Of a stretch of DNA of 5,994 bases, positions 1 to 5,981 are shown piece after piece. Source of the stretch: an uncultured Clostridia bacterium (lineage in GTDB: Bacteria > Bacillota > Clostridia > Christensenellales > Aristaeellaceae); the NCBI GenBank assembly GCA_946534455.1, contig CAMNCR010000209.1:1-5994 (forward strand), read 5' to 3'. How positions within the stretch are numbered: position 1 is the first letter of the stretch; each line of letters begins with the position of its first letter. A program made the translations under genes and the position numbers. The notes beneath the pieces were generated by a model. That model saw only the letters and a list, made by a program, of their open reading frames with translations. It had not been told where the DNA came from and ran no database searches.

Positions 1-832
1 CCCGCCGGTACAGCGTGCGGGACGCGTCCCGGGTGTTCCACAGGCGGTAGATGGCCGTGGCCTCCGGCAGATCGTACACGCCGGCGATGCCCGCCGTGCG
101 CAGCAGGTAGTCCCAGTCCTCGGTGGTGGTCAGCTCCTCGTCGAAGAGCACGTGCAGATCCCGGAACAGGAACAGCGGGAAGGCCAGGCCCATGAACGGG
201 CAGTAGTTGAGGGACTGCTGGCGCAGGGTCCGGAAGGGCTGGCAGTAGAGGCTGCGGGTGGTGCCGTCGGCGGTGATGCCCTGCCGGCCGTCCGGCTCCG
301 CGGGCAGGGACTGCCAGGGCTGGGTGTAGGCGCCCGCGTGCAGAATCATGCCCTCGTGCTCCGGCAGCGCCGCGTGGAAATCCGCCACCCAGTTGTCGAA
401 CACCAGGTCGTCGTCATCCAGGCACACGGCATAGGCGCCGCGGGCGGAGGCGAAGCCGAGATTCAGCGGCGCGCCGCGCTCCCCCTCCTGCAGCCGCAGC
501 AGCCGGATCCGGCGGGACAGGTGGTCGCTCTGGGCGGCGATGAGCCGCTCCAGGCCGGCCACGGCCGCGTCCTCCGCGCGGTGGGCGATCATGACGACCT
601 CGAAATCGGGGTCCGTCTGGGCCTGCAGGCAGAGCAGCACGTCCTGAAGCATGTCCAGGCGCTTGCCCTGGGTGCGGATGATGACGGAGAGAAAGGGGCC
701 GTCCGGCACGGCATTGGCCTCGGCGATGGCCCGGTACCGGGCGTCATACAGGGCGTCGTTGCCGCTGCGGCGGACCCAGTCCAGGCATTCCATGACCGGG
801 CTGTGGGAATGAAGCTTTTCCAGTCCTTGCAC
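1..832 (-). CDS. Family 2 glycosyltransferase, 3' end cut by the window edge
   Basis: This is probably a cytoplasmic GT-A fold enzyme that moves a sugar from a nucleotide donor to a growing glycan. I translated it by hand from a GTG start at 832; 277 residues are visible and the C-terminus lies beyond position 1. After a 46-residue leader, a beta strand (FLSVIIRTQG, residues 47-56) opens the GT-A fold. The segment RGAPLNLGFASARGAY (119-134) leads into DDDD at 139-142, which supplies the metal-binding DXD motif. TEDWD at 237-241 fits the late acidic catalytic motif of GT2 enzymes. The usual first DDGS-like motif is replaced by MIAHRA (81-86), as in a divergent GT2 subgroup. The GTG start is chosen because AAGGAGG (846-840) sits 7 nt upstream, overlapping the stop codon of the preceding gene; the next in-frame ATG (residue 14) has no comparable site. 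It is the fourth gene of the operon. Acceptor and sugar cannot be predicted. Confidence 0.88.
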   Translation of the reverse strand, partial: MQGLEKLHSHSPVMECLDWVRRSGNDALYDARYRAIAEANAVPDGPFLSVIIRTQGKRLDMLQDVLLCLQAQTDPDFEVVMIAHRAEDAAVAGLERLIAAQSDHLSRRIRLLRLQEGERGAPLNLGFASARGAYAVCLDDDDLVFDNWVADFHAALPEHEGMILHAGAYTQPWQSLPAEPDGRQGITADGTTRSLYCQPFRTLRQQSLNYCPFMGLAFPLFLFRDLHVLFDEELTTTEDWDYLLRTAGIAGVYDLPEATAIYRLWNTRDASRTLYRR

Positions 833-839
833 CTTGAAG

Positions 840-846
840 CCTCCTT
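840..846 (-). promoter_or_regulatory. Ribosome binding site overlapping a stop codon
   Basis: AAGGAGG is a near-perfect Shine-Dalgarno sequence 7 nt before the GTG start at 832. Its first two bases are the last two of the TAA stop (847-845) of the preceding glycosyltransferase gene. The overlap suggests translational coupling, and the site fixes GTG rather than a downstream ATG as the start. Confidence 0.85.
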
Positions 847-1753
847 AAAGCGAATAGCGGTGATCGGTGAACAGCATTCCCCCGGACTGGGGAAAGAAGC
901 GGATGTGGGCAATCCGGTGCTCCGGATCCAGCATCGGGGGCAGCTGGCCGAGGGCTTCCCGCCTCCGGAATTCGGCCGCGGCCTCGTCGGCGCCGTCGTC
1001 CCGGCGCTCCACCGCCTGGCGGATGCGCTCCCGGGCGTAGTAGGGATAGGACCACTTCCAGGCCAGCAGCGCGTCGGACAGGATCGTGAAGCGCTTCTCC
1101 CCGGTGCCGGCCTCGCTTTTGCCCCGGGAGGACAGATACTTGGAATGGTAGACGCCGGTTTTCGCCTGGTAGCGGATGGTCTTCCCCGCCAGGCGCACGC
1201 GCCAGGACAGGTCCACATCCTCGCAGTACATGAAGAAGGTCCGGGTGTCAAAGCCGCCCAGCTCGCGGAACAGCGGCCCGGAAATCAGGAAGCAGGCGCC
1301 GCTGCTCCATTCGGTCTCCATCGTCTCCGGATCGAAGGCCTTCGGGTGCTCGACGGGAATCTGCCGGGCCTCCACGATGCCCGTGTCCGCCTGGTCAAAG
1401 GGCTCCAGCAGGTCGCACAGCGCCAGCGGGGGCAGGCAGATCTCCGGATTCATGATCAGGTGGTAGTCGGCATCGGCGGACAGGGCCAGGCGGTTGTTCC
1501 CCTCGCCGTAGCCGGTGTTTTCCGCGAAGAAGACATATTGCAGCTCCGTCAGATGCGGGCACGCCTGCCGCAGCGCGGCCAGGTCCGCCTCGCTGAACAG
1601 GGGCTCCGCCGAGGCGTCTCCCCAGCACAGCCGGATGGCGCTGAAGCGCTCCGCGCCCATTTTCGCGGCCTGATCCACCGTGCGCAGGGCGCGCCGCAGC
1701 TCCTCCGCGTCGTTATGGAAAAGCACGGCCTGAATTTGCAGTGTCGGTTTCAT
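845..1753 (-). CDS. Family 2 glycosyltransferase, rhamnosyltransferase (WbbL)-like
   Basis: This 302-residue protein resembles the GT2 branch often annotated as rhamnosyltransferase, which transfers sugars during cell-surface polysaccharide synthesis. The N-terminal strand (LQIQAVLFHND, 5-15) is followed by ENTGYGEGNN (78-87), the nucleotide-sugar motif of this branch. LIMNPEI (99-105) occupies the DXD position. EARQIPVEHPKAFDP (128-142) is typical of one subgroup. SSGACFLISGPLFRELGGFD (150-169) then leads to MYCEDVDLSWR (175-185), which carries the acidic residues E178, D179 and D181. No membrane segment or signal peptide is seen, so it is probably cytoplasmic. The ATG at 1753 is preceded by AAAGGGA with suitable spacing, inside the last codons of the gene upstream; only 3 nt separate the two genes, so coupling is likely. 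Family assignment is firm; rhamnose specificity is a guess from family resemblance. Confidence 0.93.
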   Translation of the reverse strand: MKPTLQIQAVLFHNDAEELRRALRTVDQAAKMGAERFSAIRLCWGDASAEPLFSEADLAALRQACPHLTELQYVFFAENTGYGEGNNRLALSADADYHLIMNPEICLPPLALCDLLEPFDQADTGIVEARQIPVEHPKAFDPETMETEWSSGACFLISGPLFRELGGFDTRTFFMYCEDVDLSWRVRLAGKTIRYQAKTGVYHSKYLSSRGKSEAGTGEKRFTILSDALLAWKWSYPYYARERIRQAVERRDDGADEAAAEFRRREALGQLPPMLDPEHRIAHIRFFPQSGGMLFTDHRYSL

Positions 1754-1756
1754 CTC

Positions 1757-2896
1757 TTATCCCTTTCCCCGCAGGCGGTCCCAGATCACGTCGAACACGC
1801 CGGCCCAGCCGTAGCGCTTCAGCACCCACTGCGCGGTCTGCCATTTCCGGCCCAGGGCGGTGCTGGCGGTGATCTCCGGCTCCAGCTCCTCCCGGGGAAT
1901 CGGCAGGTTCAGCAGCTTGCGCAGGTAGACGTTGCTCCGCTGGAAGGGGTCGCCGGTGTCCTGCATGACCCGCCAGCATTCCCGCCAGGCGATGCGCACC
2001 TCCCGGTCGATCTTTTCCCCGGAGGCGTAGGCGGCATAGGACCAGGGGGTTTTGGATACCTGGTCCGCGTCGCAGGCCGCGTGCTCCTTCGCATAGTCGT
2101 CGTACAGCCGGCGGAAGGCCTGGTTGTCCTCGTCCATCCAGCGGTTCATGCATTCCTGGGCCACGGAGCCGAAGCCGGAGAAGTGAATGAAGCGCAGGGG
2201 CATGCCCTGAATCAGCCACTGTCCGTCCGCGCCCTGCGCTACGCTGGTCCCCTTCAGCCCCCAGGGGGCGAAGTCGTACCCGTAGTGCTTCATGACCCGG
2301 ATGTCAAAAAAGCAGGGCGCCAGATCCATCCAGCGCTGGTCGGTGAAGATGCCCCGCATCATGTCGTCGTAGCAGTATTCCTGCAGGCGCTCGGCCCACC
2401 AGTCCACCAGGCGGTGCGCCTCCTCGCTGCCGTTCACCGCCAGAAAGCCCAGGTTGTAGACGCCGTGGGCCGTGCTGGACATCTCCATATCCACGTTGCC
2501 GGGGTGCAGCAGATGGGGGCACAGCACGCCGGGCTTTTCCTTCAGCGCGGCCCGCAGCTCCGGAAAATCGCTGTACACGAAGCAGTCCGGATCCAGATAG
2601 ATGAAGGCGTCCTCCTCCGGATGGGTGGCCTGCAGATACTGCAGGAAGGCCCCCTTCACCGCGGTGGAGGCCTCGACGATGTCATGCTTGAAGATGAAGG
2701 CGTCAAAGTCCCCCTTCCACATCTCCCGGGAGAGCACGATGTGGTCAAAGCAGGTGTCCTTCTGCAGGGCCTCCGGAATCTCCCGCTCGGTCAGGCAGAG
2801 GTAGAAGGTGGCGTCCGGCAGATGCGCGTGAACGCTCCGGGCCAGGGCCCGGGCCTTGTGGGCATAGTTGGCGCAGATGGATGTGAATATGATCAT
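1757..2896 (-). CDS. GT8-like GT-A fold nucleotide-sugar transferase
   Basis: This 379-residue cytoplasmic protein belongs to the nucleotide-diphospho-sugar transferase superfamily and looks GT8-like rather than GT2-like. The start (IIFTSICANYAHKARALARS, 2-21) is the donor-binding strand and helix. E75, T78 and K81 lie in a conserved EASTAVK segment. AFIYLDPDCFVY (97-108) contains the DPD metal motif at 102-104. GVYNLGFLAV (145-154), TDQRWMDLAP (185-194) and FIHFSGF (236-242, with a likely metal-binding His at 238) match the later core of the fold. The last 110 or so residues are a helical tail ending in tryptophan- and arginine-rich sequence (QTAQWVLKRYGWAGVFDVIW and beyond), which may lie against the membrane. 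GGAGG (2907-2903) is 6 nt upstream of the ATG, giving a clear start. It is the second gene of the operon, 12 nt after the GT2 gene upstream. Sugar and acceptor are unknown. Confidence 0.88.
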   Translation of the reverse strand: MIIFTSICANYAHKARALARSVHAHLPDATFYLCLTEREIPEALQKDTCFDHIVLSREMWKGDFDAFIFKHDIVEASTAVKGAFLQYLQATHPEEDAFIYLDPDCFVYSDFPELRAALKEKPGVLCPHLLHPGNVDMEMSSTAHGVYNLGFLAVNGSEEAHRLVDWWAERLQEYCYDDMMRGIFTDQRWMDLAPCFFDIRVMKHYGYDFAPWGLKGTSVAQGADGQWLIQGMPLRFIHFSGFGSVAQECMNRWMDEDNQAFRRLYDDYAKEHAACDADQVSKTPWSYAAYASGEKIDREVRIAWRECWRVMQDTGDPFQRSNVYLRKLLNLPIPREELEPEITASTALGRKWQTAQWVLKRYGWAGVFDVIWDRLRGKG

Positions 2897-2902
2897 GCTT
2901 TT

Positions 2903-2907
2903 CCTCC
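2903..2907 (-). promoter_or_regulatory. Ribosome binding site of the GT8-like gene
   Basis: GGAGG lies 6 nt before the ATG at 2896 and directly after the TAA stop (2911-2909) of the preceding gene. It shows that the GT8-like enzyme is initiated independently even though the two genes share a reading frame. Confidence 0.85.
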
Positions 2908-2908
2908 G

Positions 2909-3889
2909 TTATCCCCGGACCAGCAGGCGCCGGATGCGTTTTTTCAGCCGGAGCAGCCGGTCCCAGCGGGCCGCCTTTTTCGGCTTCAGCTCCCGCACGC
3001 TGAACACGTATTCCAGCAGCGGGTCGCTCTGAATGCGGGCGATTTCCAGCTTCAGCCGGTCCGCCTCGGCCTCGTGCCGGGCGGCGGAGGCCTGGGCCTC
3101 CTTCCCGACCTCCTCCTGCAGCCGGCGGTTCAGCAGCAGCTGATCCACCAGCTGATACCGCATCTCCTTGCAGTACAGGTCGATGTGCTCCAGCAGCAGG
3201 TCCCGGTGCCGGTCGTAGAGGCGGACGTAGGTTTCCTGCACGTCGCCGTAGCTGTTGTTGAACTGCGTGGTCCGGGAGGATTTCTTGATCCGGTAGTGGA
3301 ACCAGGTCTCGGGAAACTGATAGACCTCCCGACCCAGCCCCAGCATGGACAGCCAGAAATCGTAGTCCTCCATGCCGGCGCGGAAATCCTCGCAGAAGCC
3401 GCCGATGGCCTCCCAGTCCGCCTTCCGGAACAGGGAGGAAACGAAGATGCAGTTGTCCAGCAGCTCCATCCGCAGGCTGTAGTCCGGCAGATCCCATTTG
3501 CCGCTGGCCTCGCCGAAGAGGTCCGCGTGGCAGTAGACGATGCCCAGCTTCTCGTCCTCCTCCATCCGGCGGACGGCCTCCGCCAGATAGGGCGGGGAAA
3601 TCGTATCGTCCGCGTCCAGCGGGAAAATATACCGGCCCCGGGCCTCCCGGATCCCGTGGTTCCGGGCCGCGGCGGGGCGCACATGGTCGGTGTGAAGAAT
3701 GCGTACCTCCGGAAAATCCACGTGCCGGAGCACCCGCAGGGTTTCAGGGTCGTCCGACCCGTCGTCGATGATGATCAGCTCCAGATCCTGGCAGGTCTGG
3801 GCGCGCAGGGAAGCCACCGCTTCCTCCAGATAGGCCCCGTCGTTGTAGCAGGGCATGATGACGCTGACCACGGGCATTGTGTTTCCCAT
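2909..3889 (-). CDS. Family 2 glycosyltransferase with C-terminal coiled coil and basic tail
   Basis: This 326-residue first gene of the operon is a classic GT2 enzyme. VVSVIMPCYNDGAYLEEAVA (7-26) and ELIIIDDGSDD (37-47) form the nucleotide-binding half. AAARNHGIREARGRYIFPLD (73-92) runs into DADD (92-95), the DXD metal motif. AGMEDYDFW (171-179) carries the catalytic-type Glu-Asp pair at 174-175. After about residue 235 the protein becomes a charged, probably coiled-coil helix. It ends in a strongly basic segment (about 302-326, rich in Lys, Arg, Leu) that may be a peripheral membrane anchor. The ATG at 3889 is chosen because GGAGGAGG lies upstream (11 nt spacing) and the predicted transcript starts near 3936. 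A TTG at 3937 would extend the frame by 16 residues but sits at the predicted transcription start. The ATG at residue 5 is a weaker alternative. Confidence 0.93.
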   Translation of the reverse strand: MGNTMPVVSVIMPCYNDGAYLEEAVASLRAQTCQDLELIIIDDGSDDPETLRVLRHVDFPEVRILHTDHVRPAAARNHGIREARGRYIFPLDADDTISPPYLAEAVRRMEEDEKLGIVYCHADLFGEASGKWDLPDYSLRMELLDNCIFVSSLFRKADWEAIGGFCEDFRAGMEDYDFWLSMLGLGREVYQFPETWFHYRIKKSSRTTQFNNSYGDVQETYVRLYDRHRDLLLEHIDLYCKEMRYQLVDQLLLNRRLQEEVGKEAQASAARHEAEADRLKLEIARIQSDPLLEYVFSVRELKPKKAARWDRLLRLKKRIRRLLVRG

Positions 3890-3900
3890 GCGGGTCCCAT

Positions 3901-3908
3901 CCTCCTCC
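3901..3908 (-). promoter_or_regulatory. Ribosome binding site of the first operon gene
   Basis: GGAGGAGG ends 11 nt before the ATG at 3889. The spacing is slightly long, but no other site nearby fits better. It argues against the upstream TTG at 3937, which has no such element. Confidence 0.7.
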
Positions 3909-3942
3909 GATGATCGTTCGTTGAGACACAGATCCAACCTAC

Positions 3943-3971
3943 ATGATACAGGAAAAACCGGGCAAGATCAA
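3943..3971 (-). promoter_or_regulatory. Sigma-A-like promoter of the glycosyltransferase operon
   Basis: The -35 element TTGATC (3971-3966, 4 of 6 consensus bases) and the -10 element TATCAT (3948-3943, 5 of 6) are separated by exactly 17 bp. Transcription would begin near 3936, giving a leader of about 47 nt before the ATG at 3889. The -35 hexamer begins at the base immediately after the terminator hairpin of the upstream gene, so the two elements abut. This is a prediction from sequence only. Confidence 0.62.
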
Positions 3972-3999
3972 GGCCCCGGGTCCTCCCGGACCCGGGGCC
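3972..3999 (-). terminator. Probable Rho-independent terminator after the surface-protein gene
   Basis: A perfect inverted repeat has 12-bp arms (GGCCCCGGGTCC and GGACCCGGGGCC) around a 4-base loop (GGGA on the transcribed-sense minus strand). It begins 23 nt past the stop codon of the surface-protein gene. The stem is very GC-rich, but the tail right after it is only TTGATCTTG; the true T run (TTTTT) comes about 14 nt beyond the stem. Termination may therefore be incomplete, allowing some read-through into the glycosyltransferase operon. The + strand side has no T run either, and no + strand gene is present to terminate. Confidence 0.75.
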
Positions 4000-4022
4000 G
4001 AAATCATGCCTTGATGGAAGGT

Positions 4023-5852
4023 TTACTGCATCAGAGCGCCTTCGTTGGAGAAGAAGTACAGCTGACCGTCAATGGCCTGCTGACCGGTCACCATGACGCC
4101 GTAGGGATTGGTGAAGTAGTACCACACGCCGCCCAGCTGCAGCCAGCCCACATGGGCGTCGCCGTTGGCGTTGAAGTAGTGCCAGTTCGGTCCGACTTTG
4201 GCCCAGCCGGTCTGCATCTCGCCGCTGCCGTTGAAGTAGTAGAACTTCGGCCCGATCTGGCGAATGCTGTCCCGCACCATCTCGCAGTTGTCCTCATCCA
4301 GATAGTACCAGTACCGGCCCAGCTTCAGCCAGCCGCGCACCAGGGCGCCGTTGTCCGGCGTGGCGTAGTACCAGACCGGGGGCACGCCGCCCACGCCCGT
4401 GCCGCTGCGGAGGATCCAGCCGCTGTCGGCCATCTCTCCGCTGGGCTTGAAGTAGTAGGGGGTCTTCTTGTAGATCTGGTAGCCGGTCTTCATCTTGCCG
4501 GTTGAGTCATCCAGCAGATACCAGATGTATTTCTCGATCTTCTTTTTCTTGTTGGACCGGGCCTCGTCCAGGATGGACAGCCAGCCCTTGTGGGCGGGGC
4601 CGTCCGCGTCGAAGTAGTACCAGCCCTGGTTCCAGCCGTCCGCCTCGAACCAGCCGGTCATCATGTAGCCGTGCACGCCGACCACCCGGTTGGGATCGAT
4701 GAAGAAGAAGTAGTCCTTCTTGGTGCCCCGCAGGTTCCGCTCCCAGCCGTAGGACATGATGCCGTACTTGTTGAAGTGGAAGGTGTAGGCGCCGATCTTC
4801 TGGAAGTTGTTGGCATAGGAGGTGGCGGACAGGCGGTAGTACCACTTGCCGGCGTCCTCGCCGGGGATGTTGGTCCGCCAGGGGCTGCCGGTGCTGGACA
4901 GCACGACGATCTTGATGGAGCACTCCACGCCGATGCGCTGGCCGCCGGTGTACTGGGAAATGTTGTTGATATCCTCGCTGGCGATGGTGACGTAGCACAC
5001 GCCCTCCCGCACGCCGGTGAGCTGACCGTTCTCGTTGACGGTGGCGATGCTCCGGTCGCCGCTGGACCAGGCCAGCGGAACGCTGCGGGAGATGGCGGGA
5101 CGGATGGTGGGCGTGATGGTCAGGGTCTGGCCCTGGATGATCGTGATCTGAGCCAGCCGGCCCTCGGAATCCTCCACCGTGATGCCCTCGACGATGGGGT
5201 CGATGGATTCATAGCGGATGCCGTTGGCCACGGCGTAGGTTTCCGGCGCGGAGCCCTTGAAGCAGGTCAGCACGGCCTTCGGGCAGTTGGCGAAGGCGTC
5301 GGAGCTCACGGTGGTCACGCTGGAGGGAATGGGCCAGAAGTCGCGGTTGGACCGGTCCTTGACCAGCGTGGGGCCCACGACCCGGCGCAGGGTAATGCAG
5401 TTCTGGAAGGCGCGCACACCGATGCTGGTCACGCCCTCGGGAATGACGATTTCATACAGGGAGGGGCAGTCCTGGAAGGCTTCGTTGGGGATCAGCTTGA
5501 TCTTCCTGGACAGCGTCACGGAGGTCAGTTTCGGGCAGTCCGCGAAGGAGCGCACGTAGATGGCCTCGATGTCGTTGGACAGGGTGATGGAGGTGATATT
5601 CTGGTTGCCGTAGAAGGCGGCGGCACCGATCACCTTGATGTTCCACTTGGTGAACATGCTGGCGGGGATGGTGGTCAGATCGCCCTCGTACCGGGCCAGC
5701 ACATATTTGTTGGGATCGGAACGGTCCACAACGCAGCCGTCGGCTTCGGTGGTGATGTCGTTATTGACGGCGGACGCGGTGACCGTCCACGCGCACAGCA
5801 GCACCAGGAGCGCAGCGATCCACAGAAGGATGTGTTTCTTTTGTCTGTTCAT
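4023..5852 (-). CDS. Secreted cell-wall protein with LRR_5, Big_2 and choline-binding-type repeats
   Basis: This 609-residue protein is exported and probably held non-covalently on the cell wall. A signal peptide has a basic start (MNRQKKH), a hydrophobic core (about 8-22) and likely cleavage after Ala-Ser-Ala at 26-28. Residues about 57-217 form BspA-type leucine-rich repeats (LRR_5) with a 23-residue period. Residues about 222-317 are a bacterial Ig-like (Big_2) domain, with the typical PLAWSSGDRSIATVNENG (259-276) segment. From about 337 to the end run some 12 degenerate aromatic wall-binding repeats of the choline- or glucan-binding type. No LPXTG motif and no second membrane segment is seen, so attachment should depend on these repeats. 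The ATG at 5852 is chosen because GGAGGG lies 6 nt upstream and a signal peptide follows. The frame extends to a TTG at 5939, which overlaps the -35 element. Role in adhesion or glycan binding is inferred from the domains; no catalytic domain is seen. Confidence 0.93.
   Translation of the reverse strand: MNRQKKHILLWIAALLVLLCAWTVTASAVNNDITTEADGCVVDRSDPNKYVLARYEGDLTTIPASMFTKWNIKVIGAAAFYGNQNITSITLSNDIEAIYVRSFADCPKLTSVTLSRKIKLIPNEAFQDCPSLYEIVIPEGVTSIGVRAFQNCITLRRVVGPTLVKDRSNRDFWPIPSSVTTVSSDAFANCPKAVLTCFKGSAPETYAVANGIRYESIDPIVEGITVEDSEGRLAQITIIQGQTLTITPTIRPAISRSVPLAWSSGDRSIATVNENGQLTGVREGVCYVTIASEDINNISQYTGGQRIGVECSIKIVVLSSTGSPWRTNIPGEDAGKWYYRLSATSYANNFQKIGAYTFHFNKYGIMSYGWERNLRGTKKDYFFFIDPNRVVGVHGYMMTGWFEADGWNQGWYYFDADGPAHKGWLSILDEARSNKKKKIEKYIWYLLDDSTGKMKTGYQIYKKTPYYFKPSGEMADSGWILRSGTGVGGVPPVWYYATPDNGALVRGWLKLGRYWYYLDEDNCEMVRDSIRQIGPKFYYFNGSGEMQTGWAKVGPNWHYFNANGDAHVGWLQLGGVWYYFTNPYGVMVTGQQAIDGQLYFFSNEGALMQ
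4026..4844 (-). repeat. Choline-binding-type cell-wall repeat region
   Basis: About 12 imperfect repeats of roughly 20 residues occupy residues 337-609 of the surface protein. They follow the pattern of an aromatic triplet such as WYYF, then an acidic/Asn-Gly turn, then GW or TG. The match is seen in the DNA: the + strand octamer GAAGTAGT, antisense to the tyrosine pair, recurs at 4113, 4173 and 4233, exactly 60 bp apart, and again at 4449 and 4611. The repeats nearest the C-terminus are the most regular; those from about 380 to 440 are interrupted by longer loops. The ligand (choline, glucan or another wall polymer) cannot be told from the sequence. Confidence 0.85.
5202..5684 (-). repeat. 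BspA-type leucine-rich repeats (LRR_5)
   Basis: Residues about 57-217 of the surface protein carry a repeat with an exact 23-residue period, marked by Phe at 80, 103, 126 and 149. Three successive repeats also have Cys three residues after the Phe (106, 129, 152). A later, less regular copy has Phe 187 and Cys 190. The unit reads roughly as I-x-x-x-A-F-x-x-C-P-x-L-x-x-I-x-I-P. Such repeats are common in exported proteins of gut bacteria and usually mediate binding. Confidence 0.88.
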
Positions 5853-5858
5853 GCATGT

Positions 5859-5864
5859 CCCTCC
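5859..5864 (-). promoter_or_regulatory. Ribosome binding site of the surface-protein gene
   Basis: GGAGGG lies 6 nt before the ATG at 5852. An out-of-frame ATG starts at 5856, inside the spacer, but is too close to the site to compete well. This places the start at the beginning of the signal peptide. Confidence 0.85.
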
Positions 5865-5910
5865 ATAAAAATCTTGTTTTGGGCATAGCAAATAAGGAAT
5901 GCTTACGGGC

Positions 5911-5939
5911 ATTATACCTGTTCCCCCATGAAAATTCAA
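5911..5939 (-). promoter_or_regulatory. Sigma-A-like promoter of the surface-protein gene
   Basis: A perfect TATAAT -10 element (5916-5911) and a TTGAAT -35 element (5939-5934, 4 of 6 consensus bases) are separated by exactly 17 bp. Transcription would start near 5904, giving a leader of about 50 nt. The region upstream is AT-rich, as is common before strong promoters. The good match suggests substantial basal expression. Confidence 0.78.
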
Positions 5940-5953
5940 CGGATTCTTACGAA

Positions 5954-5981
5954 ACTATTTCAATTATTTTTCGAAAATAGT
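5954..5981. other. 7-bp inverted repeat upstream of the promoter, possible operator
   Basis: ACTATTT (5954-5960) and AAATAGT (5975-5981) form perfect inverted arms separated by 14 bp, ending 14 bp upstream of the -35 element. The span and spacing would suit a dimeric regulator acting from an upstream site. The sequence is AT-rich, so such arms can arise by chance, and no regulator gene is in the window. The remaining bases to 5994 show no gene. Confidence 0.25.

Noticed and set aside
589..1251. A 220-codon minus-strand frame spanning the junction of the last two glycosyltransferase genes
   Set aside because: It overlaps two well-supported genes in another frame, is full of Ser, Pro, Arg and Thr typical of out-of-frame GC-rich sequence, and has no recognisable motif.
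152..3913. A 1253-codon open frame on the + strand antisense to all four glycosyltransferase genes
   Set aside because: It is in exact codon register with the four minus-strand genes. Antisense stops would need TTA, CTA or TCA codons in those genes, which are rare in GC-rich coding DNA, and the genes share one frame. The translation is low-complexity (Gly, Val, Leu, Gln, His, Pro) with no recognisable domain, whereas the minus strand encodes clear enzyme motifs.
3890..3937. A 16-residue N-terminal extension of the first glycosyltransferase from a TTG at 3937
   Set aside because: The TTG coincides with the predicted transcription start and has no ribosome binding site. The GGAGGAGG inside the extension instead serves the ATG at 3889.
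4009..4021. A small hairpin (CCTT, 5-base loop, AAGG) just past the surface-protein stop codon
   Set aside because: A 4-bp stem is expected by chance, and the 12-bp hairpin next to it explains termination better.
4590..5888. A 432-codon open frame on the + strand antisense to the surface-protein gene
   Set aside because: It is also in exact codon register with the minus-strand gene and shows the same biased composition. The opposite strand carries a signal peptide and three domain types.
5881..5910. A leader hairpin or riboswitch in the 5' leader of the surface-protein gene
   Set aside because: Only 4-bp complementary arms could be found (AGCA with TGCT, GCAT with ATGC), and the leader of about 50 nt is too short for known riboswitch classes.
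5853..5939. A 29-residue N-terminal extension of the surface protein from a TTG at 5939
   Set aside because: It would overlap both promoter hexamers and put extra residues before an otherwise ideal signal peptide that has its own ribosome binding site.
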